Shown here in pieces: positions 6,381-14,493 of a stretch of 14,829 bases of DNA; the stretch's first letter is position 1; each line of letters starts with the position of its first letter. Source of the DNA: an uncultured Bulleidia sp. (GTDB taxonomy: Bacteria > Bacillota_I > Bacilli_A > Erysipelotrichales > Erysipelotrichaceae); the NCBI GenBank assembly GCA_934757945.1, contig CAKVLT010000039.1:1-14829 (forward strand), read 5' to 3'. The translations under genes and the position numbers were made by a program. The notes under the pieces were generated by a model. The model had not been told where the DNA came from, did no database searches, and saw only the letters and a program-made list of their open reading frames with translations.

Positions 6381-8546
6381 ATGGTAGATCTGAAATCATT
6401 AAATGCACATCAAAAAGAAGCTGTGGAAACATCAGCCAAATACGTACGTATCATTGCCGGAGCAGGTTCCGGTAAAACAAGGGTACTGACAACACGTATT
6501 GTACATCTTATTGAAGATGTGCATGTTTTTCCGTCTAAAATACTGGCAATTACTTTTACCAATAAAGCTGCCAAGGAAATGAAGGAACGTGTTTCCAAAA
6601 TGTTAAGAGAAGGAAGTGCGTCGCCTTTTGTCTCTACTATTCATTCTTTATGCGTAAGATTATTAAGAGAGGATATTCATGTGTCCGGATGGCCCAGAAA
6701 CTTTACTATCATGGACACAGAAGATCAAAAGGTAATATTGAAAGAAGCCTATAAGAAATATGAGGTGGATATCTCCAAGGTATCCTATTCCTCCATGCTG
6801 AACTTTATTTCTGTATGTAAAGTGGAAAAAGCTACCCCTCAGCAGGCACTTGTGTTTGCGGGTATCGATGAGGTGGCACAGAAGAAGGTAAATATTTATC
6901 TGTATTATCTCCAAAGACAACAGGAGATATATGCCCTGGATTTTGATGATCTGATTTTAAAGACTGTGGATATTTTCAAAGCGTATCCTGAAGTTCTTTC
7001 CAAATGGCAAAGAAGATTTTCACATATTCTGGTGGATGAGTTTCAGGATATCGATAAAACACAATATACTTTAATCAGACTTCTGACTGGAAATGATAAT
7101 GATTTACTGGTGGTGGGGGATCCTGATCAGACTATTTATACATGGCGTGGTGCGGATGTGAATATTATCATGCACTTTGAAAAAGACTTTCCTTCCAGTA
7201 AGACTATCATTCTGAATCAGAACTATCGTTCTACAGACTGTATTTTAAATGGAGCCAACGGGTTGATTAAACATAATAAAAATCGTATTGATAAGGAATT
7301 ATTTACAGAAGATTCTTCTGAAGTCAAAATAACACATTATTCTGCAGTGGCAGATGAATATGAAGCCGCATGGCTTGCGGAAACCATTCTGCAGTTACAC
7401 AGGCAAGGAAAAGCCTATAAGGATATGGCAGTGCTGTACAGATCCAACTATTTGTCCCGTTCTTTGGAAAAAGGACTGAGAGATGCACGTATTCCTTATG
7501 TTATCTATGGGGGCCTCAGATTCTTTGACAGACAGGAAATTAAAGATGGTATCTGTTATCTGAGAATGTGTGTGACTTCAGATGATTTAGCCTTTAACAG
7601 AATTATTAATGTGCCAAAAAGAGGTGTGGGGTCTAAAACTCTGGATTCTATCAGAGCTATTGCGGACGAAGAACACACAACCATGTATGAAGTGCTGAAA
7701 ACACATGTCTTTAAAGGTAAAGCCGGAGAACAGTTGCATAAGTTTGTACAGATGGTAGAAAGATGGAAATCTATTCTTCAAGAGGAGGATGCGGATTACG
7801 TCAGACTGTTTGAGAAGATTCTGGAAGATTCCGGATACAGAGATATGTTAATGGAAAGTAAGGAAACAGAAAGAATCGAAAACTTAAAAGAACTCATGGA
7901 TGATATTCGTGAATACTTTGAAGATAATCCTGATCAGACTCTGGAAGAATATTTGCAGGAAGTCACACTTTTGACAGACAGAGAACAGGTATTGCAGTCA
8001 GACTTTGTACAGTTGATGACTGTACATGCCTCAAAGGGACTGGAGTTTGATACTGTCTTTGTGACAGATCTCAATGAAGGTATCTTCCCGAATGAAAGAG
8101 CTTTGCAGGACAGTCACGATGGTGTGGAAGAAGAAAGAAGACTTGCTTATGTTGCCTTTACACGTGCAAGAAAGAAACTGTATCTTCTGGATGCAGGTGG
8201 ATTCTCCTTTATCTTACAAAGAGTGCGTAAACCATCTCGCTTTATCAGAGAAATCGATGAAGAGTATATTGAACATCTGGGCAGTCAGCTACAGCAATTA
8301 CAGGAAAGAAGAGAGTCTTCTTTTATACAGCCTGACGAAGAACCGCTGTTTATTAAAAAGAAGAAATTGCCTGCAGAAAAAGGGGCCAAACTGAAGAAAG
8401 GCGATCTTGTTGTACATGCAATGTTTGGAGAAGGTATCGTTATCTCTGTGGAAAAAGATCTGGTCAATGTAGCATTTGACAGAAAATATGGGGTAAAGAA
8501 ACTGAAGAGTTCTTTTCTTAAGAGAAAAGAGGAGTTGAGAAGCTGA
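6381..8546 (+). CDS. pcrA: ATP-dependent DNA helicase PcrA (UvrD/Rep family, SF1A)
   Basis: 721 residues, typical of PcrA. It unwinds DNA 3' to 5' in nucleotide-excision and replication repair. All SF1A motifs are present: Q motif (Gln11), Walker A AGAGSGKT (26-33), motif II VDEFQD (218-223), motif III VVGDPDQTIYTWRGA (244-258), motif IV NQNYRS (279-284), VPKRGVG (411-417), motif V TVHASKGLEFD (547-557) and motif VI EEERRLAYVAFTRAR (583-597). The end (about 671-715) has the small Tudor-like fold seen in PcrA/UvrD, which is known to contact RNA polymerase (KKGDLVVHAMFGEG). The frame stays open to an upstream ATG at 6276, but that stretch contains the promoter. ATG 6381 has AGGAGGG with 7-nt spacing. 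Its stop overlaps the ligA start (TGATG), so the two repair genes are coupled, as in the conserved pcrA-ligA order of Bacillota. Confidence 0.97.
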   Translation: MVDLKSLNAHQKEAVETSAKYVRIIAGAGSGKTRVLTTRIVHLIEDVHVFPSKILAITFTNKAAKEMKERVSKMLREGSASPFVSTIHSLCVRLLREDIHVSGWPRNFTIMDTEDQKVILKEAYKKYEVDISKVSYSSMLNFISVCKVEKATPQQALVFAGIDEVAQKKVNIYLYYLQRQQEIYALDFDDLILKTVDIFKAYPEVLSKWQRRFSHILVDEFQDIDKTQYTLIRLLTGNDNDLLVVGDPDQTIYTWRGADVNIIMHFEKDFPSSKTIILNQNYRSTDCILNGANGLIKHNKNRIDKELFTEDSSEVKITHYSAVADEYEAAWLAETILQLHRQGKAYKDMAVLYRSNYLSRSLEKGLRDARIPYVIYGGLRFFDRQEIKDGICYLRMCVTSDDLAFNRIINVPKRGVGSKTLDSIRAIADEEHTTMYEVLKTHVFKGKAGEQLHKFVQMVERWKSILQEEDADYVRLFEKILEDSGYRDMLMESKETERIENLKELMDDIREYFEDNPDQTLEEYLQEVTLLTDREQVLQSDFVQLMTVHASKGLEFDTVFVTDLNEGIFPNERALQDSHDGVEEERRLAYVAFTRARKKLYLLDAGGFSFILQRVRKPSRFIREIDEEYIEHLGSQLQQLQERRESSFIQPDEEPLFIKKKKLPAEKGAKLKKGDLVVHAMFGEGIVISVEKDLVNVAFDRKYGVKKLKSSFLKRKEELRS

Positions 8547-10525
8547 TGGCACAGACAATATTAGAAGAAATGGAGCAGATTATTCAACAGCTGAATGAAG
8601 CGGCGGATGCCTACTACAATGGTCAAAATGAAAAGATGACTGACTATGAGTGGGATGCGTTATTTGATAAGTTGAAGCAAATGGAAGAAGATACAGGCGT
8701 GGTTCTGGATGGTTCTCCAACCAGTAAGGTATCCAGTGACAGCGTTCCTGGTGAAAAAGAGGCCCATGAATACAGTGCTCTGTCTCTTGCAAAAACAAAA
8801 AAAATAGAAGACCTTGTGAAATGGAGTGAAGGGAAAGAAGTATGGATTTCCTGGAAGCTGGATGGATTAACACTGGTTGTGACTTATGATAATGGTAAAT
8901 TAACCAAAGTGGTCACGCGTGGTGATGGGCATATCGGCACCAATATCACCCATCTTTCCAAAGCCATTGAAGGTATTCCTCAGTTCATAGACTATAAGGG
9001 TCATCTTGTCTTAAGAGGAGAAGCTTTGATTTCCTATGCTGATTTTGAAAGATTTGTTATGGAATCAGGAGAAGAGTATGCCAATCCCAGAAATCTGGCC
9101 TCGGGTTCTCTGACATTAAAAAATCTTGAAGAATTAAAGAAAAGAAAGCTGCACTGGATTGCGTTTACTCTTGTGCATTGTGATGAGACATACACTTCCT
9201 GGGGAGAACAGATGGATTTTCTTGCAGGATTAGGTTTTCAAATTGTAGAACATGAAAAGGTGGAACATCCTGATCTTATGCATTTACAGGAAGTGATTGA
9301 TCAATGGACTAAAAATGTTACCGATAATGTCAATCCATATCCTGTGGATGGGCTTGTCTTAGACTATGAAGATGTGATTTACGCACAGGGTGGCAGTGTG
9401 ACAGGACATCATGCGACACGTTCCGGGTATGCTTTTAAATGGGCGGATGAATCCGCAGATACCACATTGGAGTCTGTAGAATGGTCCTGTGCGGCAAGTA
9501 CAATTACACCAGTAGCTATTTTCACGCCTGTAGAGCTGGAAGGGACTGTTGTTAAAAGAGCGTCTTTATGTAATATCAGTGAGTGTGAAAGACTGGGGAT
9601 TGGTGAAGAAGGAACTCAGATTTCTGTCATCAAAGCCAATAAGATCATTCCGAAGGTAATTGCAGTAAAAAAGACAGAAGGGGTTTTACATATTCCTGAT
9701 ATCTGCCCAGTGTGCGGTACAAAGACTGAAATCCATATCTCTGAAGTTTCCGGTACAAAGACATTACGTTGTACAAATCCTGACTGTGATGCAAAAAAAT
9801 TAAGAAAGTATGCAAGATTTGTGTCCAAGGGCGGAGTGGATATGGATGGAATTTCAGAGATGACACTGTCCAGATTTATCAATGAAGGCTGGATTCATAC
9901 CTATGGGGATATTTATCGATTACTGGATCATCTGGAAGAAATTGCAGCTCTGGATGGGTTTGGAGAAAAATCTGCTTCTAATATGGAAGCTTCTATTCTT
10001 AAAGCTGTAAATGTGCCGGATACAAAGTTCCTCTTTGCTTTGAATATTCCTCTGATTGGTGTAGATGTGGCAAAAAAACTTCTGGCAAAATATCCTCTTG
10101 AGGAATTGATTTCTATCGCAAGAAATACACAGGACGATGCAGTATTTTCCTCTATTGATGGGATCGGACCTGAAAAATCCAGAGCATTTATTCAATGGAT
10201 CAAAGATGAAAAGAATTACAATGCTTTAAGTGATGTGTTATCTCTTGTACATGTGGTAAGAAGTGTACAGGAGGCAAGTGGTTCTTTGTGTGAAGGAAAG
10301 ACATTTGTGATTACCGGTGATGTGCACCACTATAAGAACAGAAACGAGTTAAAGGCCTATATTGAATCGCAAAAGGGAAAAGTGACAGGAAGTGTGTCAA
10401 AGTCTACAGATTATCTTATTAATAATGATATTACTTCTACTTCCAGTAAGAACAAGAAGGCCCGAGATCTGAATATTCCGATTATTTCTGAAGAACAGTT
10501 CATAGAACAGTTTGTCAGTCATTGA
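8546..10525 (+). CDS. ligA: NAD+-dependent DNA ligase LigA (divergent form)
   Basis: 659 residues with full LigA architecture: domain Ia (1-60), adenylation domain with nucleophile Lys104 in KLDG (104-107), TRGDG (124-128), RGE (157-159), NPRN (180-183), AFKW (296-299), OB fold, zinc finger with Cys387, Cys390, Cys409 and Cys414, helix-hairpin-helix region (about 470-550) and a C-terminal BRCT domain (about 582-659). It seals nicks in replication and repair using NAD+. Several usually conserved positions differ. The E. coli Glu113 equivalent is Ser102, the Lys290 equivalent is Asp273, and Tyr35 of domain Ia is Trp36. The DGLVL...AFKW region resembles a variant ligase clade I recall from other Bacillota. 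It overlaps pcrA by 1 nt. Its stop codon lies inside the gatC promoter. It may be the housekeeping ligase given its locus; whether the genome has another is not visible. Confidence 0.94.
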   Translation: MAQTILEEMEQIIQQLNEAADAYYNGQNEKMTDYEWDALFDKLKQMEEDTGVVLDGSPTSKVSSDSVPGEKEAHEYSALSLAKTKKIEDLVKWSEGKEVWISWKLDGLTLVVTYDNGKLTKVVTRGDGHIGTNITHLSKAIEGIPQFIDYKGHLVLRGEALISYADFERFVMESGEEYANPRNLASGSLTLKNLEELKKRKLHWIAFTLVHCDETYTSWGEQMDFLAGLGFQIVEHEKVEHPDLMHLQEVIDQWTKNVTDNVNPYPVDGLVLDYEDVIYAQGGSVTGHHATRSGYAFKWADESADTTLESVEWSCAASTITPVAIFTPVELEGTVVKRASLCNISECERLGIGEEGTQISVIKANKIIPKVIAVKKTEGVLHIPDICPVCGTKTEIHISEVSGTKTLRCTNPDCDAKKLRKYARFVSKGGVDMDGISEMTLSRFINEGWIHTYGDIYRLLDHLEEIAALDGFGEKSASNMEASILKAVNVPDTKFLFALNIPLIGVDVAKKLLAKYPLEELISIARNTQDDAVFSSIDGIGPEKSRAFIQWIKDEKNYNALSDVLSLVHVVRSVQEASGSLCEGKTFVITGDVHHYKNRNELKAYIESQKGKVTGSVSKSTDYLINNDITSTSSKNKKARDLNIPIISEEQFIEQFVSH

Positions 10526-10550
10526 AAAAAACAGTCTGAAAAGGTAGAAT
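10522..10550 (+). promoter_or_regulatory. Promoter of gatCAB overlapping the ligA stop codon
   Basis: TTGAAA (10522-10527) and TAGAAT (10545-10550) each match the sigma-A consensus at 5 of 6 bases and are 17 nt apart, the optimal spacing. Transcription would begin near 10557, leaving a leader of about 19 nt before the gatC ATG at 10576. The ligA stop TGA (10523-10525) lies inside the -35 box. No terminator separates ligA from gatC, so readthrough from pcrA-ligA is also likely. Confidence 0.75.
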
Positions 10551-10575
10551 GTAACGCGTATATGAGGTATTTCCG

Positions 10576-10872
10576 ATGAATGAAATAAAAGATAGAACAT
10601 ATTTTAAAAAATTAGCACATCAGTTGATGTTTGATCTGTCTGATGAAGAAGCAGATTCTATCGTAGAAGAATTTACTTCTTTAGAAAAACAGATGAGCTT
10701 ATTGGAAGCTATTGATACGGAAAATGTGGAAGAGATGATCTACCCGTTTGAAGAGGAAACTACATTCCTGAGAGACGATGTTGTCACAAATGTGATTTCT
10801 CAGGATGATGCTGTGGCAAATGTAACGAAGAAGATTGAAGGACACTTCATTCTTCCAAAGGTGGTGAAATAA
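10576..10872 (+). CDS. gatC: Glu-tRNAGln/Asp-tRNAAsn amidotransferase subunit C
   Basis: 98 residues, the usual GatC size. GatC is a small linker that wraps around GatA and GatB and stabilises the amidotransferase. The C-terminal signature is clear: LRDDVVTNVISQDDAVAN (about 64-81) followed by GHFILPKVVK at the end, matching the family pattern LREDVV...N...FxVPKVVE. The N-terminal half is helical and acidic, as expected. The ATG is preceded by GAGGT with 7-nt spacing. The stop overlaps the gatA start by one base (TAATG), so the subunits are translationally coupled, which helps fix their ratio. Confidence 0.94.
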   Translation: MNEIKDRTYFKKLAHQLMFDLSDEEADSIVEEFTSLEKQMSLLEAIDTENVEEMIYPFEEETTFLRDDVVTNVISQDDAVANVTKKIEGHFILPKVVK

Positions 10873-12287
10873 TGTTGATCAAGGAAATGGCAAAAGATCC
10901 TTCCAAGGCAATGGAAAGATGTAAAGAAGCATATGCAAAAGCTGAAAAAGTACAGTCTGCTTTAAATGCAATGATCACGTTTATTAATCCGGAAGAACAG
11001 GTGAATGCATTAGGCACAGCAGGTAAGTTCCTTGGTGTCCCTGTAGTCTTAAAAGATAATGTGTCCACAAAGGGAACATTAACTACAGCAGGTTCCAGAA
11101 TCTTAAGTAACTACGTACCAGTTTATGATGCTGAAATCGTAACAAAACTGAAAAAAGAAGGTGCGGTGTTTATTGGTAAAGCCTCCATGGATGAACTTGC
11201 GATGGGTGGAACCAACACAACATGTTATACAGGTAATGCACATAATCCATGGAATACTGACAGAATGACAGGTGGATCTTCCGGAGGAAGTGCTGCCCTG
11301 GTTGCCAGTGGTGTAGTACCTATGGCTATCGGTTCTGATACAGGTGACTCTGTCAGAAAACCTGCTGCGTTTAATGGCGTTGTGGGTGTGAAACCAACCT
11401 ATGGAAGAATTTCCCGTTACGGTATTATTCCATATGCTTCCAGTCTGGATCATGTAGGGTATTTTACAGGTAATGTGGAAGATGCATGCCTTACTCTTGA
11501 AGTACTTGCAGGAAGAGATGAAAGAGATATGACTTCTTCTTTCAGACCTGTAGAAGAGTACAGTACAAACCTCAACAGTGATATGCATGGTAAGAAAATT
11601 GCCATTATCAGTAATGTCATTGACGGTATAGAAAAGCAGGAAACAAAAGATGCCTTCTATGCAGTGGTTGACAAACTGCGTGCAAGAGGAGCAGTTGTAG
11701 AAGAATACAGCTTTAATGAAGATCTTATGAAAGCGATTCTTCCAACATACTTTATTATTGCTAACTGTGAAGCCACTTCTAACCATTCTAATCTAGATGG
11801 TATTCGCTTTGGTGTAAGAGAAGATGGTGCGGATTTGCAGGAAATCATGACAAATTCCCGTACAAAGGGATTTGGACCATTGATCAGAAGAAGATTTGTT
11901 ATTGGTTCTTATGGATTATTTGAAGAAAACCAGGAAAAGATTTTCCGCAAGGCACAGAAAGTCAGAAGAGTGATTGTGGATGCAATGAAGGATTGCTTTA
12001 AAGAGTATGATGCCATCATTGCCCCTGCAAGTGGAGATATTGCACCACTGCTTGAAGGAAATACTGTAGAAACTTTAAGTGATGAACATATGGTTGCTGA
12101 AAACTATATGGCAATGGCAAACTTCTCAGGTGGTCCATCCATGACAGTTCCGATGGGATTTAAGGAAGGATGTCCACTTGGATTAAACATTACATGTAAT
12201 GCATGGAATGAACAGACAATGTTTGATATTGCCAAGGCAATTGAAGAAGAAACAGGTCTGAAAGATCTTCATGCGGAGGTGAAATAA
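10872..12287 (+). CDS. gatA: Glu-tRNAGln/Asp-tRNAAsn amidotransferase subunit A (amidase)
   Basis: 471 residues, slightly short for GatA (about 485), mainly at the N-terminus. GatA hydrolyses glutamine and passes ammonia to GatB. The amidase-signature triad is intact at the expected spacing: Lys61 (VVLKDN), cis-Ser136 (TGGSSGGSA) and nucleophile Ser160. The nucleophile loop reads GSDTGDSVRKPAAF (154-167), whereas most GatA proteins have GSDTGGSIRQPAAF; the Gly just before the Ser is Asp159 here (codon GAC). I recall a similar GDSVRKPA form in Mollicutes and relatives, so this is probably a lineage trait and not inactivation. GVVGVKPTYGRISRYG (169-184) follows the loop, as in the family. The gene overlaps gatC and gatB by one base each. 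A 227-codon reading frame on the other strand is a shadow. Confidence 0.96.
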   Translation: MLIKEMAKDPSKAMERCKEAYAKAEKVQSALNAMITFINPEEQVNALGTAGKFLGVPVVLKDNVSTKGTLTTAGSRILSNYVPVYDAEIVTKLKKEGAVFIGKASMDELAMGGTNTTCYTGNAHNPWNTDRMTGGSSGGSAALVASGVVPMAIGSDTGDSVRKPAAFNGVVGVKPTYGRISRYGIIPYASSLDHVGYFTGNVEDACLTLEVLAGRDERDMTSSFRPVEEYSTNLNSDMHGKKIAIISNVIDGIEKQETKDAFYAVVDKLRARGAVVEEYSFNEDLMKAILPTYFIIANCEATSNHSNLDGIRFGVREDGADLQEIMTNSRTKGFGPLIRRRFVIGSYGLFEENQEKIFRKAQKVRRVIVDAMKDCFKEYDAIIAPASGDIAPLLEGNTVETLSDEHMVAENYMAMANFSGGPSMTVPMGFKEGCPLGLNITCNAWNEQTMFDIAKAIEEETGLKDLHAEVK

Positions 12288-13714
12288 TGGAATACGATGT
12301 AACGATTGGTATTGAAATTCACTGCCAACTTAAAACAGCAACAAAGATGTTCTCAGGTGCACCAACTTCTTTCGGAAGAAAGGCAAATACCTGTGTAAAT
12401 GAAATTGACCTTGGTCATCCAGGAACTTTGCCGGAAGTAAACAGAGAAGCAGTTGCCAAAGCTATCATGGCCTGCACTGCTTTTCATATGGATATTGATA
12501 CACTGGTGAAGTTTGATCGTAAAAACTACTATTACAGCGACCTGGCGAAAGGTTTCCAGATTACACAGCAGTTCCATCCGATTGGAAAGAACGGCTATGT
12601 GGAAATTGATACACCAGAAGGTAAAAAGCAGATTCGTATTGAACGTATTCACATGGAAGAAGATACTGCAAAACAGTACCATTTATCCAAGATGTCTCTG
12701 CTGGACTTTAACCGTGCCGGTACGCCATTGATTGAAATTGTATCCAAACCTGACATGAAGAATGGGCAGGAAGCTGAGGCTTATGTTGAAGCCTTAAGAC
12801 AGACACTGTATTACATTGGTGTTTCTGATTGTCGTATGGAAGAAGGTTCCATGCGCTGTGACGTTAACGTCTCTATTGCGCCAAAGGGCGCTGATCATCT
12901 GGGCGTGAAGAATGAAATCAAGAACCTGAACTCCATTTCCAATGTTGGTAAAGCAGTGGACTATGAAGTAGAAAGACAGAAGAAAGTTCTTGAAGCAGGT
13001 GATGTTGTTCACCAGGAAACAAGACGTTTTGATGAAAAAACACAGACTACGATCATGATGCGTAGAAAAGAGGGAAATGTGGACTATAAGTTCTTCCCTG
13101 AACCTAATATTTTCCCAATCAGACTGGATGCAGAATGGGTAAAAAATATTCAGGATTCCATGCCTGAATTACCTGAAGAAAGAAAAGCAAGATATACCAG
13201 GGAATTTGGTTTATCCGAGCATGATATTCATATTCTGATTGCTAATAAGGAAATGTCTGAATTCTTTGAGGCTACTACAAAGATTGCTAAGAATCCAAAG
13301 AGTGTATGTAACTGGCTGTTATCAGATATCAGTGCATGGTTGAATAAGCATGAAACAGGCATCAATGACTGTAAACTGACTCCGGAAAATCTGGCAAAAC
13401 TGATTGCTCTGGTAGAAGATGGAAAAGTGTCTAATGCGCAGGCAAGACAGCTTGTAGATGATGTGATGGATGGAAAAGACCCTGAAACATCAGCAGAAGA
13501 AAAGGGATTAAAACAGGTATCTGATACAGGTGCTTTACAGGTACTTGTAGATGAGGTTCTTGACAGCAATCCTCAGGCAATTGAAGATTTCCGTAATGGT
13601 AAACAAAGAGCTGTAGGCTTCCTGGTAGGTCAGGTAATGAAGAAGTCTAAAGGACAGGCAAATCCATCCATGGCTACTTCACTTCTTAAGGATTCTTTAA
13701 ATAAACGCATCTGA
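12287..13714 (+). CDS. gatB: Glu-tRNAGln/Asp-tRNAAsn amidotransferase subunit B
   Basis: 475 residues, standard GatB length. GatB binds the mischarged Glu-tRNAGln or Asp-tRNAAsn, activates the side-chain carboxylate with ATP and amidates it with ammonia from GatA. Family motifs in order: IGIEIHCQLKT (7-17), DLGHPGTLPEVN (41-52), KFDRKNYYYSD (75-85), HMEEDTAK (122-129), GTPLIEIVSKPD (145-156), GVSDCRMEEGSMRCDVNVS (178-196) and DYKFFPEPN further on. The C-terminus (about 330-475) is the YqeY-like tRNA-binding tail ending in the family pattern GFLVGQVMKKSKGQANP. The ribosome site GGAGGTGA lies inside the end of gatA, 4 nt before the ATG. GatCAB presence suggests that Gln-tRNA and/or Asn-tRNA is made by the indirect transamidation route. 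Confidence 0.97.
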   Translation: MEYDVTIGIEIHCQLKTATKMFSGAPTSFGRKANTCVNEIDLGHPGTLPEVNREAVAKAIMACTAFHMDIDTLVKFDRKNYYYSDLAKGFQITQQFHPIGKNGYVEIDTPEGKKQIRIERIHMEEDTAKQYHLSKMSLLDFNRAGTPLIEIVSKPDMKNGQEAEAYVEALRQTLYYIGVSDCRMEEGSMRCDVNVSIAPKGADHLGVKNEIKNLNSISNVGKAVDYEVERQKKVLEAGDVVHQETRRFDEKTQTTIMMRRKEGNVDYKFFPEPNIFPIRLDAEWVKNIQDSMPELPEERKARYTREFGLSEHDIHILIANKEMSEFFEATTKIAKNPKSVCNWLLSDISAWLNKHETGINDCKLTPENLAKLIALVEDGKVSNAQARQLVDDVMDGKDPETSAEEKGLKQVSDTGALQVLVDEVLDSNPQAIEDFRNGKQRAVGFLVGQVMKKSKGQANPSMATSLLKDSLNKRI

Positions 13715-13725
13715 TTCTTCCTTTA

Positions 13726-13734
13726 TGGTAAAAT
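13726..13734 (+). promoter_or_regulatory. Possible extended -10 promoter of the small membrane protein gene
   Basis: TGGTAAAAT fits the extended -10 pattern (TGnTANAAT-like, 5/6 in the hexamer) and lies in the 58-nt gap after gatB. A start near 13741 would give a leader of about 32 nt containing the GGAGAA ribosome site. No clear -35 box is visible, and no good terminator separates the gene from gatB, so it may also be read from the gatCAB promoter. Confidence 0.4.
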
Positions 13735-13772
13735 GAAGAAGGAAAGCATACAATAGTATCGGAGAAATATTT

Positions 13773-14450
13773 ATGACAAAGAAAACAAAGGATATACAAA
13801 ACGTAAAGAAGTCGCATCATTCCCGTCGTACAATTGCTGCATTCTGGATATGCTTACTTCTTGTATTTGCACCAATTGTAATATTGGGATGGATGCTGGT
13901 CTCTACATATATGGATACAGGCTCTCCTGTATTCGGACATAGATATGATGGTGATCTGGATCCGGCAATTACCAAGGAAAATATCAGCACTATTGAAGAC
14001 AGTGTTTCAAGCATTGAAGGTATCGAATCTGATTTTACAAATCTGAGTTCTGCTACATTACGTATTTATGCAAAAGTGGCAGATGATGCTACAACAGATG
14101 TGGCTACAGCAAAAGCACAGGAAATTTATACTGCAGTTTCTGCAGTATTAGATCCATCCGTGTACTTTACCAAGGCAGATGGAAAAAAGATGTATGATCT
14201 GGAAATTCATGTCTATAATCTGGACGAGGATCAGGACAGAACAGCAGACAACTTTGTCTATGTGATTGAAACGAAGACTTCCAATATGAGTGAACCTTCA
14301 GCCCAGACAGTTTCTGAAGCAAGATTCCCTGAACTGGCGCAGAGATTGCGTGATGATGTTGCGGCAAGAAAAGCGGCAGAAGAGGCAGCAGCCCAGGCTA
14401 CTCCTACTCCTGAAGCATCAGCTGCTCCAACAGAACAGAGTGAAGAATAA
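13773..14450 (+). CDS. Single-pass membrane protein of unknown function
   Basis: 225 residues; I do not recognise the family. The N-terminus (1-19) is basic and rich in Lys, Arg and His, followed by one strongly hydrophobic helix (about 20-46). This gives a short cytoplasmic tail and an outside C-terminal part. Residues about 60-195 look folded: an acidic segment, a stretch of alternating polar and hydrophobic residues (LRIYAKVADD...; YDLEIHVYNLD; FVYVIETKTS), then an Ala/Arg/Glu helix (RLRDDVAARKAAEEAAAQ, 189-206). The last 20 residues are a low-complexity Pro/Thr/Ala/Glu tail. The ATG has GGAGAA 7 nt upstream. It stands between gatB and a strong terminator and has no visible functional link to either neighbour. 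It may be a cell-envelope protein. Confidence 0.8.
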   Translation: MTKKTKDIQNVKKSHHSRRTIAAFWICLLLVFAPIVILGWMLVSTYMDTGSPVFGHRYDGDLDPAITKENISTIEDSVSSIEGIESDFTNLSSATLRIYAKVADDATTDVATAKAQEIYTAVSAVLDPSVYFTKADGKKMYDLEIHVYNLDEDQDRTADNFVYVIETKTSNMSEPSAQTVSEARFPELAQRLRDDVAARKAAEEAAAQATPTPEASAAPTEQSEE

Positions 14451-14451
14451 G

Positions 14452-14478
14452 AAAAAAGAGGCGTATACCTCTTTTTTT
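14452..14478 (+). terminator. Intrinsic terminator, probably bidirectional
   Basis: AAAAAAGAGG (14452-14461) pairs fully with CCTCTTTTTT (14468-14477) around the 6-nt loop CGTATA; a run of seven T residues ends at 14478. The A-tract on the left side would act as a U-tract on the opposite strand. It begins 1 nt after the stop of the small membrane protein gene and ends 15 nt before the next start codon. Confidence 0.9.
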
Positions 14479-14493
14479 CGAAAGTGAGAATGT

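Noticed and set aside
11103..11786. 227-codon minus-strand reading frame
   Set aside because: It is antisense to gatA and its product is Cys/Ser/Ile/His-rich with no motif; gatA is intact and conserved through this stretch.
13716..13748. Possible terminator hairpin after gatB (TTCTTC...GAAGAA)
   Set aside because: The stem is short with a 14-nt loop and no T-run follows; it overlaps the likely extended -10 element.
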